In this document: one piece after another, positions 18,353-29,017 of the stretch
Layout of the letters: each line of letters starts with the position of its first letter
How positions within the stretch are numbered: position 1 is the first letter of the stretch
From: Pseudomonas schmalbachii
GTDB taxonomy: Bacteria; Pseudomonadota; Gammaproteobacteria; Pseudomonadales; Pseudomonadaceae
Length of the DNA: 64,000 nt
Direction: 5' to 3'
Assembly (NCBI RefSeq): GCF_017589465.1
Contig: NZ_JAELYA010000002.1
Span: 372,001 to 436,000 of the forward strand
Translations under genes and position numbers: made by a program
Notes under the pieces: generated by a model
Databases searched by the model: none
What the model was told of the DNA's origin: nothing
What the model saw: the letters and a program-made list of their open reading frames with translations, nothing else

Positions 18353-19176
18353 GGCCAGCGCCCCAGGCTGATACGTTCGTGACCGCCGAGGTCGCGGCGG
18401 CTGTCCACAGCGTCGAAGCCGCGGCTCTGCAGCAGATCGCGCACCGCGGCGCCCTGGTCGTAACCATGTTCGAGCATCAGCCAGCCCTCGTGCTCCAGAT
18501 GATTCGGCGCCTGTTCGATGATCAGGCGGATATCGTCGAGGCCGTCCGCTCCGGACACCAGCGCGCTCGATGGCTCGAAGCGTACATCACCCTGGCGCAG
18601 ATGCGGATCGCCGCTGGGAATGTACGGCGGGTTGCTGACGATCAGCGCGAAACGCTCGCCGGCCAGCGCGGAAAACCAGTGGCTCCGGCGGAAGCCGGCA
18701 TTGTTCAGGTGCAGGCGCGCGCGGTTGCGCTCGGCCAGGGCCACGGCTTCGGGAATCCGGTCGACACCGGTGATGTGCCAGCTCAGGCGCTCGCAGGCCA
18801 GGGCCAGGGCGATGGCGCCGGTGCCGGTGCCGAGATCGAGCACGTTCGCCGGGCTGGCCGGCAGCAGTTGCAGCGCGGATTCCACCAGCAGCTCGGTATC
18901 CGGGCGCGGGATCAGGGTGTCCTTGCCGACTTCCAGATCGAGGCTCCAGAAACCCTGGTGGCCGAGGATGTAGGCCACCGGTTCACCGGCGCGGCGGCGC
19001 TCGATCCAGCCTTCGAAGCGCTCGCGCGTCTCACGGTCGACCAGTCGCTCCGGCCAGGTACGCAGGAAGCTGCGCGGCTTGCCCAGCGCGGCGGCGAGCA
19101 GCAGCTCGGCATCGAGGCGGGCGGTCTGGGAGTCCGGCAGTTGCGCGTCGTTGAGCAGGGTGAGGATGGTCGACAT
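18346..19176 (-). CDS. prmC: Release factor glutamine methyltransferase PrmC (HemK)
   Basis: A 276-residue SAM-dependent enzyme that methylates the glutamine of the GGQ motif in release factors. The SAM loop LDLGTGTGAIALALA starts near residue 113, and the substrate-binding NPPY motif is at 182-185. It follows prfA, whose product is its substrate, by 18 bases, an arrangement conserved in gammaproteobacteria. Confidence 0.96.
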   Translation of the reverse strand: MSTILTLLNDAQLPDSQTARLDAELLLAAALGKPRSFLRTWPERLVDRETRERFEGWIERRRAGEPVAYILGHQGFWSLDLEVGKDTLIPRPDTELLVESALQLLPASPANVLDLGTGTGAIALALACERLSWHITGVDRIPEAVALAERNRARLHLNNAGFRRSHWFSALAGERFALIVSNPPYIPSGDPHLRQGDVRFEPSSALVSGADGLDDIRLIIEQAPNHLEHEGWLMLEHGYDQGAAVRDLLQSRGFDAVDSRRDLGGHERISLGRWPC

Positions 19177-19194
19177 CGGTGTTGCCTTGAAATC

Positions 19195-20277
19195 TCAATC
19201 GCCGAGCGCGGCCAGCTGATCGGCCTGGAATTCCTGCAGCAGCGGCTCGATCACCTGCTCCACCGAGCCTTCCATGACCTCGCCGAGGGAGTACAGGGTG
19301 AGGTTGATGCGGTGGTCGGTCACCCGGCCCTGCGGGAAGTTGTAGGTACGGATGCGCTCGGAGCGGTCGCCCGAGCCCACCAGCAGCTTGCGCGTGCTGG
19401 CGATCGCCTGCTGCGCGGCGGCCTGCTGCTGGTCGTTGAGCTTGGCCGCCAGCCAGGCCATGGCCTTGGCGCGGTTCTTGTGCTGCGAGCGTTCTTCCTG
19501 GCACTCGACCACGATGCCCGACGGAATGTGGGTGATGCGCACCGCCGAGTCGGTCTTGTTGACGTGCTGGCCGCCGGCGCCGGAGGAGCGGTAGGTATCC
19601 ACCCGCAGGTCGGCCGGATTGATCTCGATGGCCGCCTGCTCGTCCGGCTCCGGCAGCACCGCCACGGTGCAGGCGGAGGTGTGGATACGGCCCTGGGACT
19701 CGGTTTCCGGCACCCGCTGCACGCGGTGCGCGCCGGATTCGAACTTCAGCTTGGCGTAGACGCTGTCGCCCTCGACGCGGGCGATGACTTCCTTGTAGCC
19801 GCCGTGCTCGCCCTCGTTCTCCGAGAGGATTTCCACGCGCCAGCCCTGGCGTTCGGCATAGCGCGAATACATGCGGAACAGGTCGCCGGAGAAGATCGCC
19901 GCCTCGTCGCCGCCGGTGCCGGCACGGATTTCCAGGAACACGTTGCGGCCGTCGTTGGGGTCCTTCGGCAGCAGCATGCGCTGCAGGCGGTCTTCCAGCT
20001 CGATAATCCGCGCCTTGGCCTCGGCTACCTCTTCCTCGGCCATCTCGCGCAGGTCCGGGTCACTGTCCTTGAGCAGCGCCTGGGCGCCTTCGAGATCGGA
20101 CTGCACCTTGCGGAACTCGCGGAAGGCCAGGATCACCGGCTCGACTTCGGCATATTCGCGGGAATAGGCGCGGAACTTGGTCTGGTCGCTGATCACCTCG
20201 GCATCGCCGAGCAGAGCCTGCAGCTCTTCGTAGCGGTCAGCAAGGGTATCCAGCTTGTTCAGCAGGGAAGCTTTCAT
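19195..20277 (-). CDS. prfA: Peptide chain release factor 1
   Basis: A 360-residue release factor for UAA and UAG. The catalytic GGQ is at residues 235-237 in [13 protein letters not shown], and the stop-codon recognition tripeptide PxT appears as PET at 190-192. The start overlaps the hemA stop by 4 bases. Standard length. Confidence 0.97.
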   Translation of the reverse strand: MKASLLNKLDTLADRYEELQALLGDAEVISDQTKFRAYSREYAEVEPVILAFREFRKVQSDLEGAQALLKDSDPDLREMAEEEVAEAKARIIELEDRLQRMLLPKDPNDGRNVFLEIRAGTGGDEAAIFSGDLFRMYSRYAERQGWRVEILSENEGEHGGYKEVIARVEGDSVYAKLKFESGAHRVQRVPETESQGRIHTSACTVAVLPEPDEQAAIEINPADLRVDTYRSSGAGGQHVNKTDSAVRITHIPSGIVVECQEERSQHKNRAKAMAWLAAKLNDQQQAAAQQAIASTRKLLVGSGDRSERIRTYNFPQGRVTDHRINLTLYSLGEVMEGSVEQVIEPLLQEFQADQLAALGD

Positions 20278-21542
20278 CGCTTGTCAGTGCCCTCCTCGAG
20301 GGCGAACAGTTCCTGGGCCAGGGTCAGCGCATCGATGCGGCCCTCGGCGGAAAGTTTCTTCATCTGCACACTGGGCGCGTGCAGCAACTTGTTGGTCAGC
20401 CCGCGGGCCAGTTGGGCCATGACGTCGACCGGGTCGCTGCCGTTGCTCAGCAGGCGCTGGGCCTTCTGCAGCTCCTCGTCGCGCAGGCGCTCGGCCTGCT
20501 GGCGATAGGCGCGCAGCACGTCCACCGCGGCCAGCTCGCGCAGGCGCTGCATGAAGTCGTCGACGCCGCTGACCACCAGCTCTTCGGCCGCCTGGGCCGC
20601 ACCCTGGCGGCTCTTCAGGTTCTCCGCGACCACTTCGTGGAGGTCGTCGACGCTATATAGATAGACGTCGTCCAGCTCACCGACTTCCGGCTCGATATCG
20701 CGCGGCACGGCGATGTCGACCATGAACATCGGCTTGTGCCGGCGCAGCTTGAGCGCACGCTCGACGGCGCCCTTGCCGAGAATCGGCAACTGGCTGGCGG
20801 TGGAGCTGATGACGATGTCGCTGTTCACCAGTTCGTTGGGGATATCCGCCAGCAGCACGGCGTGTGCGCCGAACTGCTCGGCCAACTGACTGGCACGCTC
20901 CAGGGTGCGGTTGGCGACCACAATGCGTTTCACGCCCTGCTCGTGCAGATGGCGGGCAACCAGGGTGATGGTCTCGCCGGCGCCGATCAGCAGCGCCTGG
21001 CTGCGGTTGAGGTCGCTGAAAATCTGCCTGGCCAGGCTCACCGCGGCGAAGGCCACGGAAACCGGGTTCTCGCCGATCGCGGTATCAGTGCGGATGGTCT
21101 TCGCGGCACTGAAGGTCGCCTGGAACAGCCGGCCAAGCATCGGCCCGACGGTCCCGGCCTCGCGCGCGACGGCGTAGGCGGACTTCATCTGGCCGAGGAT
21201 CTGCGGTTCGCCAAGGACCATGGAATCGAGGCCGGCGGCGACCCGCATCATGTGCCGCACGGCGTCCGCATCCTGGTGCACATAGGCGCAGGCACGCAGC
21301 TCGTCGAGGGTCAGGTGCTGGTAATCGGCCAGCCAGGCGAGCACTTCCTCGGCATCCGGATGTTCGAGCTCCAGGTAGAGCTCACTGCGGTTGCAGGTGG
21401 ACAGGATCGCCGCCTCGCGACTGGGCGTGATCCGGCAGAGCAGTTGCAGCGCCTCGACCATTTTTTCGGGAGTGAAGGCCACGCGCTCGCGGACGGCCAC
21501 GGAGGCGGTCTTGTGGTTGATGCCGAGAGCAATGAAGGCCAT
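20274..21542 (-). CDS. hemA: Glutamyl-tRNA reductase HemA
   Basis: A 422-residue enzyme reducing glutamyl-tRNA to glutamate-1-semialdehyde, the first step of C5 heme synthesis. The catalytic cysteine is Cys50 in [11 protein letters not shown] 21542 gives the standard N-terminus [13 protein letters not shown]; the 11-residue longer frame is unlikely. It is divergent from the TPR lipoprotein gene across 161 bases and heads the five-gene operon reaching murI. Confidence 0.97.
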   Translation of the reverse strand: MAFIALGINHKTASVAVRERVAFTPEKMVEALQLLCRITPSREAAILSTCNRSELYLELEHPDAEEVLAWLADYQHLTLDELRACAYVHQDADAVRHMMRVAAGLDSMVLGEPQILGQMKSAYAVAREAGTVGPMLGRLFQATFSAAKTIRTDTAIGENPVSVAFAAVSLARQIFSDLNRSQALLIGAGETITLVARHLHEQGVKRIVVANRTLERASQLAEQFGAHAVLLADIPNELVNSDIVISSTASQLPILGKGAVERALKLRRHKPMFMVDIAVPRDIEPEVGELDDVYLYSVDDLHEVVAENLKSRQGAAQAAEELVVSGVDDFMQRLRELAAVDVLRAYRQQAERLRDEELQKAQRLLSNGSDPVDVMAQLARGLTNKLLHAPSVQMKKLSAEGRIDALTLAQELFALEEGTDKR

Positions 21543-21703
21543 GCAGAATCGCTGAACTGATCGGGAAGCGCGCAATTGTCCTACGTCGCCCGAAAGACGA
21601 CAACTACCAACTACGCCTCAGTGCATCCCGCCCCCATGGGCTTGCAACTTTCCTTATGTCATGATGAGTGCTACCCCGCAGGCAAGGCCACCTTCTTTTC
21701 TCT

Positions 21704-23428
21704 ATGAACAAGTCTCTAGCACTGCTGACCGCCCTGCTACTGCTCGGCGGCTGCCAGTCCCTGACCCACAAGGCCCCCGAAGGCCAGGCGCCGGCCAAGG
21801 GCGATGCCGCTGTCGCCGAAAAGCCCCAGAAGTACGGCTCGTTCAGCGAAGAGACCCTCTATTCCCTGCTGGTGGCCGAACTCGCCGGACAGCGTAACCG
21901 CTTCGACATCGCGCTCTCCAACTATGTGGAGCAGGCCCGCGCGACCCAGGACCCCGGCGTCGCCGAACGCGCCTTCCGCATCGCCGAATACCTCGGCGCC
22001 GACCAGGAAGCCCTGGAAACCGCGCTGATATGGGCCAAGAGCGCGCCGGACAACCTCGACGCGCAACGCGCCGCCGCCATCCAGCTGGCGCGCACCGGGC
22101 AGTACGACGAATCCATGGTCTACATGGAGAAGGTCCTCAACGGCCAGGGCGACACCCATTTCGACTTCCTCGCCCTGTCCGCAGCGGAAACCGACCCGGA
22201 CACCCGAGCCGGACTGCTGCAGAGCTTCGACCGCCTGCTGAAGAAATACCCCGACAACGGCCAGCTGCTGTTCGGCAAGGCCCTGCTGCTGCAGCAGGAC
22301 AACCGTCCACAGGAAGCCCTGCACTTGCTGGAAAGCAGCTCCGCCAGCCGACACGACATCGCCCCGCTGCTGCTGCGCGCGCGCCTGCTGCAGAGCATGA
22401 AACGCAGCGACGAAGCCCTCCCGCTGCTGAAGGACGGCATCAAGGAACATCCGGACGACAAGCGCGTACGCCTGGCCTACGCCCGCCTGCTGGTGGAGCA
22501 GGATCGCCTGGACGACGCCAAGGCGGAGTTCTCCGCTCTGGTCGAGCAGTTCCCCGACGACGACGATCTGCGCTTCTCCCTGGCGCTGGTCTGCCTGGAA
22601 GCCCGGGCGTGGGACGAAGCCAAGGTCTACCTGGACGAACTGGTGGAACGCGAGAGCCATGTCGATTCCGCCCACTTCAACCTGGGCCGCCTGGCCGAGG
22701 AACAGAAGGACACCGAGCGCGCATTGCGCGAATACGCGCTGGTCGGCCCGGGCAACGACTTCCTCCCGGCACAGCTGCGCCAGACGGAAATCCTCCTCAA
22801 CGCCAAGCGCATCGACGATGCCTCGCGGCGCCTCGCCGAAGCCCGCGACCGCCAGCCCGACTATGCCATCCAGCTCTATCTGATCGAGGCGGAGGGGCTG
22901 TCCAATCGCGGCGAAGTCGAGCGCGCCTGGCAGATCATCCAGCAGGCCACCAGGCAGTTCCCGGATGACCTGAACCTGCTCTACACCCGCTCCATGCTCG
23001 CCGAGAAACGCAACGACCTGGCCCAGATGGAACAGGACCTGCGCTTCATCATCGACCGCGAGCCGGACAACTCCATGGCGCTGAATGCCCTCGGCTACAC
23101 CCTGGCGGACCGCACCACCCGCTACACCGAGGCCCAGGAACTGATCCAGAAGGCCCACCAGTTGAACCCGGACGATCCGGCGATCCTCGACAGCCTGGGC
23201 TGGGTCAACTATCGCCTGGGCAACCTCAGCGAAGCGGAAAACTACCTGCGCCAGGCGCTCGAACGCTTCCCCGACCATGAGGTCGCCGCCCACCTCGGCG
23301 AGGTCCTCTGGGCCCAGGGCAAGCAGAGCGAGGCGCGCAAAGTCTGGGCGACCGCCCTGCAGAATCAACCTGACAGCACCGTCCTGCGCGACACACTGCT
23401 GCGCCTGACCGGTTCCGGAAAAATCTAG
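21704..23428 (+). CDS. TPR-repeat lipoprotein
   Basis: A 574-residue lipoprotein with lipobox LGGC near residue 17 and a long array of tetratricopeptide repeats (for example [22 protein letters not shown] and [20 protein letters not shown]). It is the counterpart of PAO1 PA4667 as I recall it. TPR proteins of this size usually scaffold envelope complexes; the partner is not known. ATG 21704 is chosen because it begins the signal peptide. It is followed after 4 bases by lolB, suggesting a lipoprotein-related or outer-membrane role. Confidence 0.88.
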   Translation: MNKSLALLTALLLLGGCQSLTHKAPEGQAPAKGDAAVAEKPQKYGSFSEETLYSLLVAELAGQRNRFDIALSNYVEQARATQDPGVAERAFRIAEYLGADQEALETALIWAKSAPDNLDAQRAAAIQLARTGQYDESMVYMEKVLNGQGDTHFDFLALSAAETDPDTRAGLLQSFDRLLKKYPDNGQLLFGKALLLQQDNRPQEALHLLESSSASRHDIAPLLLRARLLQSMKRSDEALPLLKDGIKEHPDDKRVRLAYARLLVEQDRLDDAKAEFSALVEQFPDDDDLRFSLALVCLEARAWDEAKVYLDELVERESHVDSAHFNLGRLAEEQKDTERALREYALVGPGNDFLPAQLRQTEILLNAKRIDDASRRLAEARDRQPDYAIQLYLIEAEGLSNRGEVERAWQIIQQATRQFPDDLNLLYTRSMLAEKRNDLAQMEQDLRFIIDREPDNSMALNALGYTLADRTTRYTEAQELIQKAHQLNPDDPAILDSLGWVNYRLGNLSEAENYLRQALERFPDHEVAAHLGEVLWAQGKQSEARKVWATALQNQPDSTVLRDTLLRLTGSGKI

Positions 23429-23432
23429 ATCA

Positions 23433-24050
23433 ATGCGTTTACGTCATCTTTTTGCCGCAGCCACCCTGTTCACCCTGGTCGGCTGCGCCGGCCTGACTTC
23501 CCGCGAGGCCCTCGAAGGCCAGGGCAACGCCGACACCTGGAAAGCCCACAAGACCCAGATCGCCACCCTCGACGGCTGGCAAATCGACGGCAAGGTCGGC
23601 ATCCGCGCGCCGAAGGACTCCGGCAGCGGCACGCTGTTCTGGCTGCAGCGCCAGGACTACTACGACATCCGCCTGTCCGGCCCACTAGGTCGCGGCGCAG
23701 CGCGCCTGACCGGGCGCGAAGGCGCGGTGACCCTGGAAGTCGCCGGCCAGGGCCGCTTCCAGGCCGAATCGCCGGAAGCCCTGCTGGAAGAACAACTCGG
23801 CTGGCGCCTGCCGGTCTCCCACCTGCTCTGGTGGGTGCGCGGCCTGCCAGCGCCGGACAGCAGGAGCCGCCTGACCCTCGACAGCAACAGCCATCTGGCG
23901 CAACTGCAGCAGGACGGCTGGCAGGTCGAGTACAGCAACTACAGCGAGCAGAACGGCTACTGGCTGCCGGAAAAACTCAAGCTGCGCGGCCAGGATCTCG
24001 ACGTCACCCTGGTGATCAAGGCCTGGCAGCCGCGCCAACTGGGGCTGTGA
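23433..24050 (+). CDS. lolB: Outer-membrane lipoprotein receptor LolB
   Basis: A 205-residue lipoprotein, lipobox LVGC with Cys18, that receives lipoproteins from LolA and inserts them in the outer membrane. The [24 protein letters not shown] segment and a WLPEKLKL near the C-terminus match LolB. It lies between the TPR gene and ispE, the usual lolB-ispE-tRNA-prs order in gammaproteobacteria; ispE starts 1 base after its stop. Confidence 0.94.
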   Translation: MRLRHLFAAATLFTLVGCAGLTSREALEGQGNADTWKAHKTQIATLDGWQIDGKVGIRAPKDSGSGTLFWLQRQDYYDIRLSGPLGRGAARLTGREGAVTLEVAGQGRFQAESPEALLEEQLGWRLPVSHLLWWVRGLPAPDSRSRLTLDSNSHLAQLQQDGWQVEYSNYSEQNGYWLPEKLKLRGQDLDVTLVIKAWQPRQLGL

Positions 24051-24051
24051 C

Positions 24052-24900
24052 ATGCAGGAACGCCTGACCCTGCCGGCCCCGGCCAAGCTCAACCTGTTCC
24101 TGCATATCCTCGGCCGCCGTCCCGACGGCTATCACGAGTTGCAGACGCTGTTCCAGTTCCTCGACCACGGCGACGAACTGCAATTCGCCCTCCGCGAGGA
24201 TGGTGTCATCCACCTGCGCAGCGACATCCCCGGCGTGCCCCACGACAGCAACCTGATCGTGCGCGCCGCCCGCAAGCTGCAGGAAGCCTCCGGCACCCGC
24301 CTTGGCGCCGATATCTGGCTGGACAAGCGCCTGCCCATGGGCGGCGGAATCGGCGGCGGCAGCTCCGACGCCGCCACCACCCTGCTCGGCCTCGATCGCC
24401 TCTGGAACCTGCAATGGGATGAAGACCGCCTCGCCGCACTCGGACTGACGCTCGGCGCGGATGTACCGGTATTCGTGCGTGGGCGCGCGGCCTTCGCCGA
24501 AGGCGTCGGCGAGAAGCTGACTCCGGTCGAACTGGAGGAGCCCTGGTTCCTCGTCGTTGCTCCGCAAGTCTTTGTCAGCACAGCAGAAGTTTTCTCCGAT
24601 CCCGAGTTGACACGGGATACTCCGCCCATTAAAGTTCGCAGCCTTCTCGGGGTGGACGGTCGGAACGACTGCCAGCCGGTCGTCGAGAAGCGTTACCCGG
24701 ATGTACGTAACGCTCTGATCTTGTTGAATAAATTCACTTCAGCCAGATTGACCGGTACCGGAGCTTGTGTGTTTGGGAGCTTCCCAAATCGAGGCGATGC
24801 TGATAAAGTTCGCCGCCAACTTCCGGCCACTCTGCCGAGCTTTGTCGCCCAGGGGCGCAACATCTCCATGTTGCACCGCAAGCTTCAAGGTCTGGCCTGA
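24052..24900 (+). CDS. ispE: 4-diphosphocytidyl-2-C-methyl-D-erythritol kinase IspE
   Basis: A 282-residue GHMP kinase of the MEP isoprenoid pathway. N-terminal [23 protein letters not shown] and the ATP loop [15 protein letters not shown] (residues 94-108) are diagnostic. It is translationally close to lolB. The last 300 bases are less GC-rich than the start of the gene. Confidence 0.96.
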   Translation: MQERLTLPAPAKLNLFLHILGRRPDGYHELQTLFQFLDHGDELQFALREDGVIHLRSDIPGVPHDSNLIVRAARKLQEASGTRLGADIWLDKRLPMGGGIGGGSSDAATTLLGLDRLWNLQWDEDRLAALGLTLGADVPVFVRGRAAFAEGVGEKLTPVELEEPWFLVVAPQVFVSTAEVFSDPELTRDTPPIKVRSLLGVDGRNDCQPVVEKRYPDVRNALILLNKFTSARLTGTGACVFGSFPNRGDADKVRRQLPATLPSFVAQGRNISMLHRKLQGLA

Positions 24901-24932
24901 GAAGGAATGCAGAGCATTCGGTTGTACGATAC

Positions 24933-25007
24933 AGGGGCGTCGCCAAGCGGTAAGGCAGCAGGTTTTGATCCTGCCATGCGTTGGTTCGAATCCAGCCGCC
25001 CCTGCCA
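24933..25007 (+). tRNA. tRNA-Gln (TTG), copy 1
   Basis: 75 bases with encoded CCA. Acceptor AGGGGCG pairs with CGCCCCT; the anticodon loop TTTTGAT carries TTG at 24965-24967; the T-loop is TTCGAAT. The cloverleaf is complete. It starts 32 bases after ispE. Confidence 0.97.
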
Positions 25008-25067
25008 TTAACCCACCGGGTTTCACGTACAACGAAACGAGAGCTTTGCACCGCAAGTTTAAGATAC

Positions 25068-25142
25068 AGGGGCGTCGCCAAGCGGTAAGGCAGCAGGTTT
25101 TGATCCTGCCATGCGTTGGTTCGAATCCAGCCGCCCCTGCCA
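25068..25142 (+). tRNA. tRNA-Gln (TTG), copy 2
   Basis: Identical over all 75 bases to the copy at 24933-25007, including the encoded CCA and the upstream GATAC. The 60-base spacer is unrelated to the region upstream of copy 1, apart from TTGCACCGCAAG, which also occurs at the end of ispE. Confidence 0.97.
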
Positions 25143-25196
25143 TTTTCCTTTCTGGCTCAACCGGGCCTACCCTCAAGCCGACACAGGTACTGCAGC

Positions 25197-26138
25197 GTGT
25201 CCAAAATGATGGTTTTCACGGGGAACGCCAACCCCGATCTCGCACGTCGCGTCGTACGTCAGCTGCACATCCCGCTTGGTGATGTTTCTGTCGGCAAGTT
25301 TTCCGACGGCGAAATCAGTGTCGAAATCAACGAAAACGTCCGCGGCAAGGACGTCTTCCTGATTCAACCGACCTGCGCACCGACCAACGACAACCTGATG
25401 GAACTGGTAGTGATGGCCGATGCCTTCCGCCGCTCCTCGGCTACTCGTATCACTGCAGTCATCCCCTACTTCGGTTATGCCCGCCAGGATCGCCGTCCGC
25501 GTTCCGCTCGCGTGGCCATCAGCGCCAAGGTCGTCGCTGACATGCTGACCGTCGTCGGTGTCAACCGTGTTCTCACGGTCGACCTGCACGCAGACCAGAT
25601 TCAAGGTTTCTTCGATATTCCGGTAGATAACATCTACGGTTCGCCGGTTCTGGTGGACGATATCGAGGACCAGCGCTTCGAGAACCTCATGATCGTATCC
25701 CCGGACATCGGTGGCGTGGTGCGCGCTCGCGCCGTCGCCAAGTCCCTGGGCGTCGATCTGGCGATCATCGACAAACGTCGTCCGAAAGCCAACCAGTCCG
25801 AAGTCATGCACATCATTGGTGATGTCGAAGGCCGTACCTGCGTACTGGTCGACGACATGGTCGACACCGCCGGCACCCTCGGCCACGCCGCCAAGGCCCT
25901 GAAAGAGCACGGCGCCGCCAAGGTCATCGCCTACTGCACCCACCCGGTGCTGTCGGGCCGTGCCATCGAGAACATCGACAAATCCGTACTGGACGAACTG
26001 GTGGTGACCAACACCATCCCGCTGTCCGCCGCTGCCCAGGCCTGTGGCCGCATCCGTCAACTGGACATCGCTCCGGTTGTCGCGGAAGCCATGCGCCGGA
26101 TCAGCAACGAAGAATCGATCAGCGCCATGTTCCGCTGA
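25197..26138 (+). CDS. prs: Ribose-phosphate pyrophosphokinase (PRPP synthetase)
   Basis: A 313-residue enzyme making PRPP from ribose 5-phosphate and ATP. The divalent-metal region [17 protein letters not shown] and the PRPP-binding [11 protein letters not shown] are intact. GTG 25197 gives the N-terminus [13 protein letters not shown] and the same length as PAO1 Prs; the longer frame to 25116 would begin inside the second tRNA-Gln and is rejected. Base composition is closer to highly expressed genes, with CGT-rich codons. Confidence 0.96.
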   Translation: MSKMMVFTGNANPDLARRVVRQLHIPLGDVSVGKFSDGEISVEINENVRGKDVFLIQPTCAPTNDNLMELVVMADAFRRSSATRITAVIPYFGYARQDRRPRSARVAISAKVVADMLTVVGVNRVLTVDLHADQIQGFFDIPVDNIYGSPVLVDDIEDQRFENLMIVSPDIGGVVRARAVAKSLGVDLAIIDKRRPKANQSEVMHIIGDVEGRTCVLVDDMVDTAGTLGHAAKALKEHGAAKVIAYCTHPVLSGRAIENIDKSVLDELVVTNTIPLSAAAQACGRIRQLDIAPVVAEAMRRISNEESISAMFR

Positions 26139-26173
26139 GGTCCTGCCTCACGAACCTGGCCTGACGAAAAGCG

Positions 26174-26197
26174 CTCCGCCCTCGTGGCGGAGTTTTT
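26174..26197 (+). terminator. prs terminator
   Basis: CTCCGCC (26174-26180), a 5-base loop, GGCGGAG (26186-26192) and five T residues: a canonical intrinsic terminator 35 bases after the prs stop. Confidence 0.85.
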
Positions 26198-26202
26198 GAA
26201 GA

Positions 26203-26237
26203 ATCGCCCGAACGCTGGTCGCAAGCGCTCGGGCGAT
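26203..26237 (+). promoter_or_regulatory. Hairpin in the rplY leader
   Basis: ATCGCCCGA (26203-26211) and TCGGGCGAT (26229-26237) extend inward with three further pairs after one mismatch. It lies between the prs terminator and the rplY ribosome-binding site (GGAG at 26249) and has no T-run, so it may be a second terminator-like stem or a leader structure for L25 autoregulation. Confidence 0.4.
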
Positions 26238-26259
26238 CTTGTCATTCTGGAGATTTACA

Positions 26260-26868
26260 ATGGTTGAGTTTGTTCTGAATGCCCAAGCGCGTTCCGATCT
26301 GGGGAAAGGTGCGAGCCGCCGCCTGCGTCGTAACGCCGGTCTGGTTCCGGCTGTAGTTTACGGCGGCGAGAAAGCCCCGCTGTCCGTCACCCTGGAACTG
26401 CGCGAAATCGCCAAACTGCTGGAAAACGAGGCTGCCTTCAGCCACGTGATCAGCCTGAACCTGGGCGATGCCAAGGAAACCGTACTGATCAAAGCCCTGC
26501 AGCGCCATCCGGCCAAAGGCTTCGTCATGCACGCTGACTTCCTGCGCGTTGTTGCCGACCACAAACTGACTGCCCACGTACCGCTGCACTTCATCAACGA
26601 AGACGTAGCTGTTGGCGTCAAGCAAGGCGGTGGCGAGATCTCCCACGTCATTTCCGAAGTCGAAGTTTCCTGCCTGCCGAAAGACCTGCCGGAATTCATC
26701 GAAGTCGACCTGGCCAAGGTCGAAGTTGGTCAGATCGTTCACCTGTCGGACCTCAAGGCTCCGGCTGGCGTCGAGCTGGTTCAACTGGCCCACGGCAATG
26801 ACCTGGCCGTTGCCAACATCCACGCTTCCCGCGTGGTGAAGGAAGAAGGCGAAGGCGCTGCCGAGTAA
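26260..26868 (+). CDS. rplY: Ribosomal protein bL25, CTC form
   Basis: A 202-residue 5S-rRNA-binding protein. Residues 1 to about 90 are the L25 fold ([28 protein letters not shown]), and the rest is the TL5/CTC C-terminal domain absent from the short E. coli protein. ATG 26260 is chosen because GGAG lies 7 bases upstream. Codon use is typical of highly expressed genes. It precedes pth by 35 bases, the usual order. Confidence 0.96.
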   Translation: MVEFVLNAQARSDLGKGASRRLRRNAGLVPAVVYGGEKAPLSVTLELREIAKLLENEAAFSHVISLNLGDAKETVLIKALQRHPAKGFVMHADFLRVVADHKLTAHVPLHFINEDVAVGVKQGGGEISHVISEVEVSCLPKDLPEFIEVDLAKVEVGQIVHLSDLKAPAGVELVQLAHGNDLAVANIHASRVVKEEGEGAAE

Positions 26869-26903
26869 TTTTCTACTCGCAAGCCTTTAAGGGGGCCCCT
26901 GTC

Positions 26904-27488
26904 GTGACTGCCGTACAACTGATCGTCGGCCTGGGAAATCCAGGCCCTGAATACGACCAGACCCGGCATAACGCAGGGGCCCTTTTCGTTGAGCGCCTGG
27001 CTGACGCACAGCGCGTCAACCTGAGCGTCGACAAGAAATATTTCGGACTGGTCGGCAAGTTCAACCACCAGGGCCGCGACGTTCGTCTGCTGATCCCCAC
27101 CACCTACATGAACCGCAGCGGCCAGGCCGTGGCGGCGCTCGCCGGATTCTTCCGCATCCCGGTCGAAGCAATCCTGGTGGCCCACGACGAACTCGACATG
27201 CCCCCCGGCGTCGCCAAGCTCAAGAAAGGCGGTGGACACGGCGGACACAACGGGTTGCGCGACATCATCGCCCAACTCGGCAACCAGAACTCATTCCATC
27301 GCCTGCGGCTTGGCATCGGCCATCCGGGGCACAGCAGCCTGGTTTCCGGCTACGTACTCGGCCGCGCCCCGCGCAGCGAGCAGGAGCTGCTGGATACCAG
27401 CATCGATTTCGCCCTCGGCGTGCTGCCGGAAATGCTCGCAGGTGACTGGACCAAAGCGATGCAGAAGCTGCACAGCCAGAAGGCCTGA
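26904..27488 (+). CDS. pth: Peptidyl-tRNA hydrolase
   Basis: A 194-residue enzyme releasing tRNA from abortive peptidyl-tRNAs. The catalytic residues Asn12, His22 and Asp95 (E. coli Asn10, His20, Asp93) are seen in [15 protein letters not shown] and [10 protein letters not shown]. The start is GTG 26904, preceded by an AAGGGGG site. It is followed 26 bases later by ychF. Confidence 0.96.
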   Translation: MTAVQLIVGLGNPGPEYDQTRHNAGALFVERLADAQRVNLSVDKKYFGLVGKFNHQGRDVRLLIPTTYMNRSGQAVAALAGFFRIPVEAILVAHDELDMPPGVAKLKKGGGHGGHNGLRDIIAQLGNQNSFHRLRLGIGHPGHSSLVSGYVLGRAPRSEQELLDTSIDFALGVLPEMLAGDWTKAMQKLHSQKA

Positions 27489-27514
27489 CCCAGTCTCCGC
27501 CAGAGGTAAACAGC

Positions 27515-28615
27515 ATGGGCTTCAACTGCGGCATCGTCGGCTTGCCCAACGTCGGCAAATCCACCCTGTTCAACGCCCTTACCAAATCCGGTATCGCAGC
27601 GGAGAACTTCCCCTTCTGCACCATCGAGCCGAACAGCGGCATCGTGCCGATGCCCGACTCGCGCCTGAACGCGCTGGCCGAGATCGTCAAGCCGGAGCGC
27701 GTGCTGCCGACCACCATGGAATTCGTCGATATCGCCGGCCTGGTTGCAGGCGCGTCGAAAGGTGAAGGCCTGGGCAACAAATTCCTCGCCAACATCCGCG
27801 AGACCGACGCCATCGCCCACGTGGTGCGCTGCTTCGAAGACGACAACGTCATCCACGTCTCCAACAGCGTCGACCCCAAGCGCGACATCGAGATCATCGA
27901 CCTCGAACTGATCTTCGCCGACCTCGACAGCTGCGAGAAGCAACTGCAGAAGGTTGCTCGCAACGCCAAAGGCGGCGACAAGGAAGCCCTGGCGCAAAAG
28001 GCCCTGCTGGAAAAGCTCATCCCCCACTTCACTGAAGGCAAGCCGGCCCGCTCGCTGCTGAAGAACCTCGGCGACGAAGAGAAGCGCCTGGTGCGCGGCT
28101 TCCACCTGCTGACCAGCAAGCCGGTGATGTACATCGCCAACGTTGCCGAAGACGGCTTCGAGAACAACCCGCACCTCGACGTGGTCAAGGCCATCGCCGA
28201 GGAAGAAGGCGCTATCGTGGTGCCGGTGTGCAACAAGATCGAAGCGGAAATTGCCGAGCTTGAAGACGGCGAGGAAAAGGACATGTTCCTCGAAGCCCTC
28301 GGCCTCGAAGAACCCGGCCTGAATCGCGTGATCCGCGCCGGCTATGAACTGCTCAACCTGCAGACCTACTTCACCGCAGGCGTGAAAGAAGTCCGCGCCT
28401 GGACCGTCCGCGTCGGCGCCACCGCCCCGCAGGCCGCAGCAGTCATCCACACCGACTTCGAAAAAGGCTTCATCCGCGCCGAAGTGGTCGCCTACGAGGA
28501 CTTCATCCAGTTCAAAGGCGAACAGGGCGCCAAGGAAGCCGGCAAATGGCGCCTGGAAGGCAAGGAATACATCGTCAAGGACGGCGACGTGATGCACTTC
28601 CGCTTTAACGTCTGA
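27515..28615 (+). CDS. ychF: Ribosome-binding ATPase YchF (Obg/OLA1 family)
   Basis: A 366-residue P-loop protein. Walker A is GLPNVGKST (residues 9-17), switch region DIAGLV, and a C-terminal TGS domain from about residue 280 ([20 protein letters not shown]). Family members prefer ATP and associate with ribosomes under stress. The pth-ychF pair is conserved. A strong terminator follows. Confidence 0.96.
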   Translation: MGFNCGIVGLPNVGKSTLFNALTKSGIAAENFPFCTIEPNSGIVPMPDSRLNALAEIVKPERVLPTTMEFVDIAGLVAGASKGEGLGNKFLANIRETDAIAHVVRCFEDDNVIHVSNSVDPKRDIEIIDLELIFADLDSCEKQLQKVARNAKGGDKEALAQKALLEKLIPHFTEGKPARSLLKNLGDEEKRLVRGFHLLTSKPVMYIANVAEDGFENNPHLDVVKAIAEEEGAIVVPVCNKIEAEIAELEDGEEKDMFLEALGLEEPGLNRVIRAGYELLNLQTYFTAGVKEVRAWTVRVGATAPQAAAVIHTDFEKGFIRAEVVAYEDFIQFKGEQGAKEAGKWRLEGKEYIVKDGDVMHFRFNV

Positions 28616-28646
28616 TCGAAACATGGATCCCGGTGGATCCGGACAG

Positions 28647-28684
28647 AAAACCCCTTGGGGATAGCCGCCTCAAGGGGTTTTTCT
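28647..28684 (+). terminator. ychF terminator
   Basis: AAAACCCCTTGGGG and CCTCAAGGGGTTTTT form a stem with one mismatch and a 7-base loop, followed by a T-rich tract, 31 bases after the ychF stop. Confidence 0.85.
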
Positions 28685-28768
28685 TTTCCACCACACTACG
28701 CACAAGAGCCGAACCGCACCTTCAGACCTAAACGCTTGAAACATCAGAAGATTATTTGAAAAGAGGGG

Positions 28769-28797
28769 TTGACACCTCCCCTCAAGATGCGGAAAAT
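28769..28797 (+). promoter_or_regulatory. Promoter of tRNA-Met
   Basis: A perfect -35 TTGACA (28769-28774), 17 bases, and GAAAAT (28792-28797) as -10 with 4 of 6 matches. The tRNA starts 11 bases after the -10. Confidence 0.6.
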
Positions 28798-28808
28798 GCG
28801 CGCCAGTT

Positions 28809-28885
28809 GGCTACATAGCTCAGTCGGTTAGAGCGCAGCATTCATAATGCTGATGTCCCAGGTTCAAGTCCCGGTGTAGCCACCA
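28809..28885 (+). tRNA. tRNA-Met (CAT), elongator
   Basis: 77 bases with encoded CCA. Acceptor GGCTACA pairs with TGTAGCC; the anticodon loop TTCATAA carries CAT; the D-loop and T-loop are standard. The paired first base of the acceptor stem indicates the elongator rather than the initiator type. Confidence 0.95.
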
Positions 28886-28893
28886 AACAAAAC

Positions 28894-28922
28894 AAGGGGT
28901 TAGCGCAAGCTAACCCCTTTTT
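28894..28922 (+). terminator. tRNA-Met terminator
   Basis: AAGGGGTTAGC (28894-28904), GCAA loop, GCTAACCCCTT (28909-28919), then T residues. The remaining gap to yoeB, 28923-29017, contains only a 9-base direct repeat CTACATCCC at 28938 and 28949. Confidence 0.85.
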
Positions 28923-29017
28923 GTTTTGAGCGACTGACTACATCCCGTCTACATCCCCTCCTTCGTGCCCCCTTCCAACATCACCTCGACCGTTCTCCGG
29001 AAGACATCCACTCCAGT

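Noticed and set aside
19195-20277. PET instead of PAT or PVT in release factor 1 as a changed stop-codon specificity
   Set aside because: The motif is PxT and the middle residue varies; the rest of the recognition loop is normal.
24933-25142. CRISPR-like repeat pair
   Set aside because: The two identical units are complete tRNA-Gln genes with cloverleaf and CCA.
28938-28957. CTACATCCC direct repeat after tRNA-Met as an attachment site
   Set aside because: Only 9 bases, does not match the tRNA 3' end, and no integrase is present.
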